A stretch of 48,644 nt of DNA from Bdellovibrio sp. ZAP7. GTDB taxonomy: Bacteria; Bdellovibrionota; UBA1018; CAIMNF01. Positions 34,192 through 41,567 of the stretch are shown piece by piece (the first letter of the stretch is position 1; each line of letters starts with the position of its first letter). Below the pieces are notes generated by a model that saw only the letters and a program-made list of their open reading frames with translations, had not been told where the DNA came from and made no database searches. The DNA is taken from contig CAMCGZ010000019.1 of assembly GCA_945874535.1 (NCBI GenBank), forward strand, positions 1 through 48,644, written 5' to 3'. The position numbers and the translations under genes were made by a program.

Positions 34192-35028
34192 TTACTGCCC
34201 GGACTGAGAGCCGATCGAACTCTTCGGGTCGAGAATGTCCCGGAGTGAATCCCCCAGGAAATGAAAGGCGATCATCGTGATGAAGAGCGCCATTCCGGGA
34301 AAAATCATCAGGTGCGGGTAGCTCTGGATGCCCCGGAACCCCTCGTTGGCGAGGGTGCCCCAGCTGGAATAGGGCGGTTGGAGTCCGAGCCCGACAAACG
34401 ACAAAAAACTCTCGGTCAGGATGTTGTTCGGAATTTGAAAGGTGAGCGAGACAATCATCGGACCGAGGAGATTCGGAACGATGTGACGGAACAGGATACG
34501 CCCGTGGGTCAGGCCGATGGCCCGGCCTGCCTCCACATAGGGAAGCTCGCGGGCCTGGAGCACCAACGCGCGGACTAATCGGGCCTGGGTCACCCAGGTG
34601 GTCATCCCGATTGCCAGGAAAATGCCTGTGAAGCCCCTGCCCAGAAGGAGGGTCAGCAGGATGGCGAGCAGCAACATCGGGAAAATATAAAATAGATCCA
34701 CGACTCCCATCAGGACCCGGTCCCAGGTTCCTCCGAAGTATCCCGCCACTGCACCGGTTGCTGTTCCGAGCACCAGTGCGAAAATCGCTGTGCAAAATCC
34801 GACCGCAAGTGAAAGACGTGCCCCGAACAGGATCCGGCTGAAGAGATCCCGCCCCAGCACATCCGTACCCATCCAGAATCCCCGGACAGGGGGCGAGAGA
34901 TTCGGACCGACCGATACGGCGTCGTAGGCAAAAGGTGCGACCCAGTCGGCGAACAGTGCCAGAATGCACAGAATGAGCAGGGCTCCGGCGCTCCAGATGA
35001 ACCTCTTGTCTTTCATGAATCTTCCCAT
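34192..35028 (-). CDS. oppC: Peptide ABC transporter permease (OppC type)
   Basis: The protein of about 278 residues has an N-terminal membrane segment, an OppC-N extracytoplasmic stretch with FWMGTDVLGRDLFSRI, and five further helices. The cytoplasmic EAA loop (YVEAGRAIGLTHGRILFRHIVPN) contacts the ATPase. It ends with the family's GDSLRDILDPKS. Start candidates are ATG 35031, ATG 35028 (TGATG overlap with the oppB stop) and ATG 35016 with GGGAAG upstream; 35028 is used here. Together with oppB it forms the inner-membrane channel for oligopeptides. No ATPase genes (oppD/oppF) and no binding protein gene lie in this operon; binding-protein genes occur at 12895 and 46950. Confidence 0.93.
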   Translation of the reverse strand: MGRFMKDKRFIWSAGALLILCILALFADWVAPFAYDAVSVGPNLSPPVRGFWMGTDVLGRDLFSRILFGARLSLAVGFCTAIFALVLGTATGAVAGYFGGTWDRVLMGVVDLFYIFPMLLLAILLTLLLGRGFTGIFLAIGMTTWVTQARLVRALVLQARELPYVEAGRAIGLTHGRILFRHIVPNLLGPMIVSLTFQIPNNILTESFLSFVGLGLQPPYSSWGTLANEGFRGIQSYPHLMIFPGMALFITMIAFHFLGDSLRDILDPKSSIGSQSGQ

Positions 35029-35954
35029 CATTTCACATTCTCCAGGCGCACCCGGGGATCGATGATTCCATAGGTGAGATCGACGAACAGATTGCAAAGG
35101 ATCAGGATCATTCCGTAAGTCAGGGTCATTCCCATGACCAAGGGATAGTCCCGATCAATCACCGACGTCACAAAATACTGACCGAGCCCCGGAATCTGGA
35201 AGATGGTTTCCACCACATAGCTTCCGGTGATCAGGGAAGCGGTGATCGGTCCGAGCAGGGTCACCACCGGAATGAGGGCATTTCGAAGAGCGTGTTTCAA
35301 AATCACCGTGCGCTCATCCAGTCCCTTGCTGAAGGCCGTCCGGATGTAGTCGGCATGAAGGACTTCGAGCAATGTGGTGCGAGTCATCCTCGCAATGATG
35401 GCCAGAGGCCGGAGTGACAGTGTCACGATCGGCAAGACCATCGAGAGCTTGTCCTCCCAAAGTGCGGGGGGCAGCCAGCCGAGCCAGTTCGAGAAGAGCA
35501 GTACGAGAAGGGTGGCAATCAGGTAAGTGGGCAAGGTGATCCCCGAAACCGCGATGAACATCGCCGAGAAGTCGAGCCAGGTTCCCCGCTTCCAAGCGGA
35601 GACGATTCCCAGCAACAGCCCGATGACCAAGGAGATCAGCAGCGCGATCCCGCCCAGTTGGAATGACGCGGGTAAGGCCTCCCGGATGATCTCGGTGACA
35701 GGAGTTCCGACATAATGGAAGGACTCACGTAGATCACCGCGCAAGAGATCGGCGGACCAGACTAGGAACTGTTTCGGCAAGGGCTGGTTCAGACCGTACT
35801 TGGCCTCGATGTTGGCTTGGATTTCGGCAGGCCAGACTTTCTCCCCATCGAAGGGTCCTCCCGGAGCCAGGCGAAGCAGGAAGAAGGTGGTCACCACCAG
35901 GAAGGTGAGTGTCGCCAGGGTCTGGATCATGCGTTTGAACAGGTAGGTTGCCAT
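35028..35954 (-). CDS. oppB: Peptide ABC transporter permease (OppB type)
   Basis: The 308-residue protein is a typical OppB/DppB: MATYLFKRMIQTLATL as first helix, LRLAPGGPFDGE, YGLNQPLPKQF and WSADLLRGDL. Its EAA loop is LEVLHADYIRTAFSKGLDERTVILKHALRNA, and its end VDLTYGIIDPRVRL is the diagnostic OppB tail. The start is ATG 35954 with GAGGAA upstream and overlaps the DUF429 gene stop as TAATG; longer in-frame sequence lies in that gene. It pairs with OppC. The coupling to a DUF429-like and a sugar kinase gene is unusual for an opp locus. Confidence 0.95.
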   Translation of the reverse strand: MATYLFKRMIQTLATLTFLVVTTFFLLRLAPGGPFDGEKVWPAEIQANIEAKYGLNQPLPKQFLVWSADLLRGDLRESFHYVGTPVTEIIREALPASFQLGGIALLISLVIGLLLGIVSAWKRGTWLDFSAMFIAVSGITLPTYLIATLLVLLFSNWLGWLPPALWEDKLSMVLPIVTLSLRPLAIIARMTRTTLLEVLHADYIRTAFSKGLDERTVILKHALRNALIPVVTLLGPITASLITGSYVVETIFQIPGLGQYFVTSVIDRDYPLVMGMTLTYGMILILCNLFVDLTYGIIDPRVRLENVK

Positions 35955-36871
35955 TATTCCTCTTCTTCCTCTTCCGGCGCATAGTGGGATTCCAGATCCA
36001 GTAGCGAGGACTTGGGATGGCAGATCCATCCAGAATCGACCGGAAACCCTTTTGGTGGAGAGACGCACTCCCCGCGATCCTGAAGCAGTACAGTGTAGGC
36101 CGAAAGAAACGCATCGAAGGCATTCAAGTTCTGGGTCAGCTTCTTGAGATCCCGATCATAAATGAAAATGTCGAGACTCTCGCACATGCGCTCGATCAGT
36201 GTCTGCCTCGCTTGGGCACCGGTTTCGATCTGACGGTGCTGGAGAATCGTCCGCTGGGGGATCTTCAGGTGGGGCATGAGTAGCGCCACCGAGAGCTTGG
36301 GAAGGACCTCGAGCAACTCGTAGTGACGGAGATGCATTCTCAGAAAATGCATCCGGGCAGAAAGAGGGGCGCGGTTTCCTCCGAGGGTCTCGTCGATCTC
36401 AAAGCGGATCTTCTCGGGCAATCGTCCGAGGACTTCGTTTTTAAGATAGAGCTCCACCGGTCGTTGGGTGTAGGGGGTGAAGTATTCCTTCAACCGCATG
36501 TTGCGTCTCGAAGCGGTTTTCTTGCGGGGACGGGCAAGCGAGCTCCGTACTGCATGATTCCGCATCCACTTCACCTCGGGTACAGTGCAAGCGGCGGGCA
36601 TCGGGCAGGACTTCCGGGTACAAGTGATGCAGGGCGGGAGCGTGACCGGAACATTGACGCCGATTTTCAGATCCGGATGTCCGTCCGCATGATCGAGTAG
36701 GGTTTGAACCAGGACTTCGTCCGAACTGGCGGTTTCATCGGCACCGATACCGGGGTGCACATCGAGGACAAAAACTTTTTTCTCTTTCGGGTAATACTCG
36801 AGGACGGCCAAAGTGGTTTTGGCATTCTTCGCACCCGAAAGATCGAGACCCAGGTAACGCTTCTGGTTCAT
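35954..36871 (-). CDS. DUF429-like predicted RNase H-fold protein with a four-cysteine cluster
   Basis: The 305-residue protein begins YLGLDLSGAKN (Asp10), has IGVNVPVTLPPC in the middle and NAFDAFLSAYTVLLQ near residue 265. This arrangement recalls DUF429 proteins, thought to be RNase H-fold nucleases. Where the family usually has an acidic residue in 'iDaP' this one has Asn73, so activity is doubtful. An insert carries Cys81, Cys84, Cys89 and Cys95 (C-x2-C-x4-C-x5-C), a likely zinc or iron-sulfur site. The end is a run of Glu residues. It is fully embedded in an operon: ATGA overlap with the GHMP kinase upstream and TAATG with oppB downstream. The family call is tentative and the function unknown. 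Confidence 0.62.
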   Translation of the reverse strand: MNQKRYLGLDLSGAKNAKTTLAVLEYYPKEKKVFVLDVHPGIGADETASSDEVLVQTLLDHADGHPDLKIGVNVPVTLPPCITCTRKSCPMPAACTVPEVKWMRNHAVRSSLARPRKKTASRRNMRLKEYFTPYTQRPVELYLKNEVLGRLPEKIRFEIDETLGGNRAPLSARMHFLRMHLRHYELLEVLPKLSVALLMPHLKIPQRTILQHRQIETGAQARQTLIERMCESLDIFIYDRDLKKLTQNLNAFDAFLSAYTVLLQDRGECVSPPKGFPVDSGWICHPKSSLLDLESHYAPEEEEEE

Positions 36872-37947
36872 GTCCTGACCGTGAGTCCGTGGGGGACCGC
36901 TTCGAAGGGAAGAGCCCGGATCTCAGAGGATTTCAGAACGGCCTGTTTCACCTTTTCGCGGATCTCAGGATTCTTCTCGGGGAGCAGGATGAAGAAGCAC
37001 CCGCCACCACCCGCCCCGCAAACCTTGAATGCGACATCAGTCACTTCGCGGGCTCTTGCACAGGCTGCTTCCATTTCGGGAGTGCTGATTCCCGGGGCCA
37101 AGGTTCTCCGTGTCTCCCACTCTTCGCGTACAGCTGCGACCACGGCGTGGAAGTCGCGCTTCTGGAGCGCTTCTTCGAGTTTGGCGGTCGCAGTGACGAT
37201 CGCCCGGAATTTGCGATCGATCTCGGGATCCTTGTCAATCAACCCCTTGAACAATTGCCAGTTGTTGATTCCCGAGTTGCGCGATTTTCCCGAATAAAAC
37301 AGAAGCGTCCGGGCCTCGAGCTCTTTCAGGGTTTCGACCGGGAGCGTTTCGCGCGTATTCCGGGCGATGTTCCAGCTCAGCACCTGGAGGCCCCCGAAGG
37401 CGGCGCCATAGTAATCTTGCAGTCCGGCGGGCCCGTAAAGGACCTGGCTCTCGACATCGCGGGTCAGAGAGATCAGGAATTCTCCGTCACGTTCCAGGTC
37501 CAAAGGGGTCCGTGGATTCATCCACTTCCAAAGAGCTCCGATGATCGAGATGCTGAGTGCCGAAGATCCGCCGAGTCCGGCACCGGCAGGACTCTTCGCC
37601 TCGGTGCGGATTTCGAGAGAAAGCGCTCTCGGATTACTGTGCAGCTTGCCGAAATACCGGAGCAACCGGACTGGCAGATCGAGCTCAGGAATGGCGCGGG
37701 TGTGTTCGTCGAGAATTTCCTCCCAGGAGAATTCCTGCGACTTCGAAAGATCCACCGAAGAAATCCTTACGGAAGGGGTGCCTGAAGGTTCACACTCGAG
37801 GATGGTACGGGCGAAAAGATTGACTCCGAAGTTCACAGTCTTCGGGGCGTCCAGTAACAGGTAAAGGGGCCAGATGTCGACGGTGCCCCCTGCCAGGTCC
37901 ACGCGGACCGGGGCCACCGATTCGATTCTCATTTTTTCAATACTCAT
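36868..37947 (-). CDS. GHMP-family sugar kinase (heptose kinase HddA-like)
   Basis: The 359-residue protein has the three GHMP motifs: PVRVDLAGGTVDIWP near residue 12, the phosphate loop SPAGAGLGGSSALS near residue 120, and CGAGGGGCFFIL near residue 315. Conserved YGPAGLQDYYGAAFGG also fits the group of D-glycero-D-manno-heptose-7-phosphate kinase and fucokinase-like enzymes. A product feeding glycan or LPS synthesis is likely, but the substrate cannot be fixed by sequence alone. Upstream lies hpt (21-base gap), downstream the DUF429-like gene (4-base overlap). No other heptose genes (gmhA, gmhB, hddC) are in this window. Confidence 0.85.
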   Translation of the reverse strand: MSIEKMRIESVAPVRVDLAGGTVDIWPLYLLLDAPKTVNFGVNLFARTILECEPSGTPSVRISSVDLSKSQEFSWEEILDEHTRAIPELDLPVRLLRYFGKLHSNPRALSLEIRTEAKSPAGAGLGGSSALSISIIGALWKWMNPRTPLDLERDGEFLISLTRDVESQVLYGPAGLQDYYGAAFGGLQVLSWNIARNTRETLPVETLKELEARTLLFYSGKSRNSGINNWQLFKGLIDKDPEIDRKFRAIVTATAKLEEALQKRDFHAVVAAVREEWETRRTLAPGISTPEMEAACARAREVTDVAFKVCGAGGGGCFFILLPEKNPEIREKVKQAVLKSSEIRALPFEAVPHGLTVRT

Positions 37948-37968
37948 GGCGAGTCTCCTCGAGTCGGA

Positions 37969-38514
37969 TCAATTCAGGGTTCCGATATAGGGCAGGCCCC
38001 TGAATTTCTCTGCGTAATCCAGACCATAGCCTACCACGAAGCGGTTGGGAATCTCGAAGCCGATGTAATCGATCTGCAAGTCGGTCGATTTCAAAGCCTC
38101 CGGTTTGAACAGCAATGCCGCCGTGCGGAGCGATGCCGGATTTTTCACTTTCAGGTAGGAGATCAGATAAGACAGCGTGAGTCCGGTATCGACGATGTCC
38201 TCGACGATGAGCACATGTCTTCCGGTCAGGGGTTCGTTCAGGTCGAGAGTGACCTTCACCTCTCCCGTGGATTCGGTGTGATTCCCGTAGCTCGACACAC
38301 CGAGGAATTCGCAGACCACCGGCATTCTGAGGTGCCGGAGCAGATCAGAGTAGAACACCACGCTACCCTTCAGGGTGCAAATGGCCGTGATCTCCTGGTC
38401 CCCGTAGGTCTCATTGATTCTTTGTGCCAGTTCGCGTACCCGAGTGGCGATGTCCGTTTCGGAAATGTAAACGGGGGGCTCGAAGAATTTTACCGGGCTC
38501 TGCTCATCAGACAT
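37969..38514 (-). CDS. hpt: Hypoxanthine phosphoribosyltransferase
   Basis: The 181-residue protein matches purine phosphoribosyltransferases: ICTLKGSVVFYSDLLRHL, the PRPP-binding loop VLIVEDIVDTGLTLSYL, the K-x-x-x-L-R-T-A-A-L-L-F-K-P-E segment, YIGFEIPNRFVVGYGLDYAEKFR and the final LPYIGTLN. It converts hypoxanthine (and often guanine) to the nucleotide with PRPP. The ATG at 38514 overlaps the upstream phosphoribosyltransferase gene by 8 bases. It forms a salvage block with that gene and tdk. Confidence 0.96.
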   Translation of the reverse strand: MSDEQSPVKFFEPPVYISETDIATRVRELAQRINETYGDQEITAICTLKGSVVFYSDLLRHLRMPVVCEFLGVSSYGNHTESTGEVKVTLDLNEPLTGRHVLIVEDIVDTGLTLSYLISYLKVKNPASLRTAALLFKPEALKSTDLQIDYIGFEIPNRFVVGYGLDYAEKFRGLPYIGTLN

Positions 38515-39328
38515 AGGCGTTATTCATGATTTCACCGAACCCGCCACCCCCGGGTACGATGTACTGGTTGTTGTTGAGTCCCCGTTCCTGATCCCAGTGG
38601 GTTCCCGGAATGGTGGAAAGGACGGCCTCGGGCGAGAGGCCCCGGTCGAGCCGGATGGCATAAATGATCAAAGACGGGTGGGTGTCGCGCAACTTCTTCA
38701 GGTACTCCGGAGTCACGATGCAGTGGATGGCGATCGCCTTTGCGGGTTGCCCATAAGAGCGGAAGAGATTCATGGTTTCCACAAGGGTGGAGCCGGTGGC
38801 ACCCATCGGGTCCGGAATCAGCAGGATGCTCCCGTCGACACTGCCACCGATCTTGTGACCCGAGACCGCACTCCCGGTCACGTGGTGGGCGGAGTCGGTC
38901 TGCCTCGCGATACTGATATGATCCTGTCTGACCAGCCGGGGATTCAGCAGGTGATTCAGAGACCGGAAACAGATGTGGGAGGGGAGTGTGCCCGCACGGG
39001 CAAGATTGACGGTGACCGCTTTCGTTTCAGGATCGAGCAAAAGGGCCTCGAAGAATCCTTCTGGATGACTCTCGGCCATCCTGGTCCGGACTCCGGTTTT
39101 TATCTTCGGGAACTCGGAATTCACCACTGCCCGGATCAGTGAAGTGTAAATCGATTCCACGAGGGTGTTGATCAGCGGTTGTTCGGTGTCGGCCGAGCAA
39201 AGTTTCGCGAGTTCACTTTGCAAAAAGGGATCCGACAGCAAATGCACGTTCGGACCGTAACGGTGTTCCTGCTCGGGAGCCCGCTGAGCGGAGTCGTGAA
39301 GATAATGGGAATCCTTAAGCGGTTTCAT
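38507..39328 (-). CDS. Uracil phosphoribosyltransferase-like protein
   Basis: The 273-residue protein has the UPRTase order: 'VHLLSDPFLQSELAKLC' early, 'IYTSLIRAVVNSEFP', the PRPP loop LIPDPMGATGSTL near residue 190 and 'AIAIHCIVTPEYLKKLRDTHPSLIIYAIRLDRGLSPE'. The C-terminal uracil-binding part (VPGGGGFGEIMNNAYV) departs from the usual PG.GD..DR.FGT, so base preference may differ from uracil. The start is ATG 39328, overlapping the tdk stop by 14 bases; the longer in-frame stretch to 39493 belongs to tdk. It is longer than E. coli Upp (208 residues), mainly through its N-terminus and an insertion in the middle. Base salvage is the likely role. Confidence 0.83.
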   Translation of the reverse strand: MKPLKDSHYLHDSAQRAPEQEHRYGPNVHLLSDPFLQSELAKLCSADTEQPLINTLVESIYTSLIRAVVNSEFPKIKTGVRTRMAESHPEGFFEALLLDPETKAVTVNLARAGTLPSHICFRSLNHLLNPRLVRQDHISIARQTDSAHHVTGSAVSGHKIGGSVDGSILLIPDPMGATGSTLVETMNLFRSYGQPAKAIAIHCIVTPEYLKKLRDTHPSLIIYAIRLDRGLSPEAVLSTIPGTHWDQERGLNNNQYIVPGGGGFGEIMNNAYV

Positions 39329-39971
39329 TCTTCTCGAGCAGCTTGCCCGTTTTTCCGCCGGGAAAGAGTCCCGGTTGGAAGGAGATGATGGGATTCGGCT
39401 CGTGACAGAACCGGCAACGGGCTTCGTAATAATCGTGGGCTCCGACCAAAACCTGGTTTTCCATGGTCGCAGATCCCGGCTCGATTTCGGCAACCATGCG
39501 TTGTGAGCGGGTGGCGGGTGATCCGCACACCACGCAAACGGCGGAGAGTTTGGTCACGGACTCGGCTACGGCAAGGAGCTTCGGCATGGGTCCGAAGGGT
39601 TGGCCACGGAAGTCCATGTCGAGCCCGGCGAGGATCACCCGAGTTCCCCGATAGGCAAGCTTCTGGGCCACATCGACCAGGGTGTCATCAAAGAACTGGG
39701 CCTCATCGATGCCGACCACACGGGTATTGTCATCGACCTTCTCGAGGATCTCCCGTGCGGATTGCACCGGGGTCGACAGGATCCGGTTCGCATCATGGCT
39801 CTGCACGTGATCCACGCTGTAGCGCTGATCGATCACCGGCTTGAACACCTGGATCTTCTGCTTCGCGTACTGAGCACGCTTCAGGCGGCGCATGAGTTCC
39901 TCGGTTTTCCCGCTGAACATGCTCCCGCAAACCACCTCGACCATCCCCTGCTGAATCATCCCCAAAGACAT
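39315..39971 (-). CDS. tdk: Thymidine kinase (type II)
   Basis: The protein of about 218 residues has the P-loop GSMFSGKT (near 16-23), Walker-B-like VVGIDEAQFFDD, the lasso-type LDMDFRGQPFGPMP, and a zinc site from CVVC and CRFC. It phosphorylates thymidine or deoxyuridine. The first ATG (39971) and a second at 39959 (MIQQGMVEV) are both plausible; comparison with the Bacillus enzyme's short N-terminus does not decide. It is the first gene of a long unit (tdk-UPRT-hpt-GHMP-DUF429-oppB-oppC-serpin) behind a TTGACA promoter. If that promoter is used, the leader would be very short or absent. Confidence 0.96.
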   Translation of the reverse strand: MSLGMIQQGMVEVVCGSMFSGKTEELMRRLKRAQYAKQKIQVFKPVIDQRYSVDHVQSHDANRILSTPVQSAREILEKVDDNTRVVGIDEAQFFDDTLVDVAQKLAYRGTRVILAGLDMDFRGQPFGPMPKLLAVAESVTKLSAVCVVCGSPATRSQRMVAEIEPGSATMENQVLVGAHDYYEARCRFCHEPNPIISFQPGLFPGGKTGKLLEKNETA

Positions 39972-39978
39972 GGTTCAG

Positions 39979-40007
39979 GGTTAACCGAGCGGGGGAGGGG
40001 GTGTCAA
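39979..40007 (-). promoter_or_regulatory. Candidate promoter of the tdk-serpin operon
   Basis: A perfect TTGACA (40007-40002) on the - strand is followed by 17 bases and TTAACC (39984-39979). The -10 is weak, so an activator might be needed. A start 6-8 bases on would fall at about the first base of the tdk ATG (39971). Confidence 0.5.
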
Positions 40008-40008
40008 G

Positions 40009-40025
40009 GATTCGACGATCGAATC
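40009..40025. repeat. 17-bp palindrome next to the tdk -35 box (candidate operator or metG hairpin)
   Basis: GATTCGA-CGA-TCGAATC is a perfect 7-bp inverted repeat with a 3-base centre. It ends one base before the tdk -35 box, where an activator or repressor could bind. It could alternatively form a small hairpin after the metG stop, but no T-run follows. Confidence 0.45.
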
Positions 40026-40061
40026 TTGCGGTGCCCCAAGAAATTGAAATTCAAAGAGATT

Positions 40062-41546
40062 TCAGGCCTTGGCGGGCTCCATCCGGGGAAAGAGAACCGG
40101 TGGATCCGACAAGTGGTAGGTCTCAGGCACCAGGCGCAGGAGGCCCGGCGAACGCCCCAATGCGGACAAGGCCTTTTCGCCGGTATCCGGCAGGAAGGCG
40201 GAGAGCACTTGGGAGACCACATCGATTCCGTAAAGACCGTTCACCATGACTTCGACAAAACGAGTGCGGGAATCGGGATCGGCATCTTTCAATGCCCAAG
40301 GTGCCTGATCATTGATGTAGCCGTTCACCCGGTTCACCTCGATCCAGAGTCGATCCAGCGCCCGGTGGTGTTCTCTGCGCCCCATGAGGTCTTTCATTTC
40401 GGCGATGAAGGGTTCGAAATTGAAATGGAGCGGGACCCCCGAGACGAGGATCTCGTTCCCGATCCGCTTTCTGGCAAGCTTCACCACGCGCATCAGGAGA
40501 TTGCCATAGTCGTTACCGAGCTCGGACTGGTGGCGCTTCAGCAGATCTTCCATGATGAACGCCCCGTTGCTGTTGGAAGGAATCGCTCTCAAAATGTAGT
40601 ACCGGAACGAATCGACGGGGACCTTCTCGATGACGTCGAAGGGGTCCACACCGTTCCCGAGACTCTTCGACATTTTCTTTCCGTCGGCGGCCAGAACCAT
40701 CCCGTGAACATAGATTTGTTCAGGAAGTGGAAGGTCCGCCGCATGGAGCAGGATCGGCCAAATAACGGCATGGAACCACAAGATGTCCCGTCCGATCACG
40801 TGGGTCGAGTTCGGCCAAAAATGCTTCGGCTCTGAAGCGGTGTAGTAATTAATCAGGGCGTCAAACCAGGTGTAGATCACGTATTCGGGACGGCCCGGGA
40901 CGGGAATGCCCCAACCTTTCGAGGGACGGGTGATCGAGAGATCGCGCATCGGCTCGCCTTCAAGACGGGAGAGGATTTCTTTGCGCGACAATTCCGGTAC
41001 GACGAACTCGGGATGATTCCGGATGTGGTTCACGATCCAATCCTGGTAGCGCCCGGTCTTCATAAAGAAGCCTTCTTCCGTCACGGTTTCGAGCGGTTTG
41101 TAATGGGCAGGGCATTTTCCATCCGGAGCCTGGAGGTCGGTGTAATAGGCCTCGCAATTGGTGCAGTAGAGCCCTTCGTATTTTCCGAAGTAGATGTCAC
41201 CCTTTTCTTCCAGTTTCTTCCAGATCGAGTGGGTGGCTTGCTCGTGGCGCGATTCGGTGGTCCGGATGAATTCGTCGTAAGAGATCCGGAGCTTCTCACA
41301 AAGATCTTTGAAGTGGACCACGTTCGCGTCCACGAACTCGCGGGTGCTCATTCCGGCGCTTTCCGCGCTCTTCACCAGGTTCTGTCCGTTTTCGTCCGTA
41401 CCGGTCAGAAAAAACACTTCATGACCGGTGAGCCGGTAGAAGCGAGCATAGGAATCTGTGACGATCTTCTCGTAGGCGTGGCCGAGGTGAGGCCTTCCGT
41501 TCGGGTAGTCGATGGCTGTGGTGATGCTGAAACGGGGTTGGGACAT
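40062..41546 (-). CDS. metG: Methionyl-tRNA synthetase (short form)
   Basis: The 494-residue class I synthetase has HLGH (20-23, HIGH motif), a connective zinc region with YCTNCEAYY and a later CPAH, VIYTWFDALINY, HVIGRDILWFHAVIWP, and KMSKS at 291-295. It joins methionine to tRNA-Met. The zinc region has one C-x2-C/C-x2-H knuckle, as in Thermus-type enzymes. The C-terminal tRNA-binding domain of the long form is missing; the protein ends soon after the anticodon-binding helices. It is the last gene of the GldG/DUF4340/Yip1 unit, 21 bases after the Yip1 gene. That is an unusual location. Confidence 0.97.
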   Translation of the reverse strand: MSQPRFSITTAIDYPNGRPHLGHAYEKIVTDSYARFYRLTGHEVFFLTGTDENGQNLVKSAESAGMSTREFVDANVVHFKDLCEKLRISYDEFIRTTESRHEQATHSIWKKLEEKGDIYFGKYEGLYCTNCEAYYTDLQAPDGKCPAHYKPLETVTEEGFFMKTGRYQDWIVNHIRNHPEFVVPELSRKEILSRLEGEPMRDLSITRPSKGWGIPVPGRPEYVIYTWFDALINYYTASEPKHFWPNSTHVIGRDILWFHAVIWPILLHAADLPLPEQIYVHGMVLAADGKKMSKSLGNGVDPFDVIEKVPVDSFRYYILRAIPSNSNGAFIMEDLLKRHQSELGNDYGNLLMRVVKLARKRIGNEILVSGVPLHFNFEPFIAEMKDLMGRREHHRALDRLWIEVNRVNGYINDQAPWALKDADPDSRTRFVEVMVNGLYGIDVVSQVLSAFLPDTGEKALSALGRSPGLLRLVPETYHLSDPPVLFPRMEPAKA

Positions 41547-41567
41547 GATCCTCCCACCCTAACAGAC

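Noticed and set aside
39600-40835. 411-codon + strand frame spanning tdk and metG
   Set aside because: It is antisense to two certain genes and to the promoter region between them.
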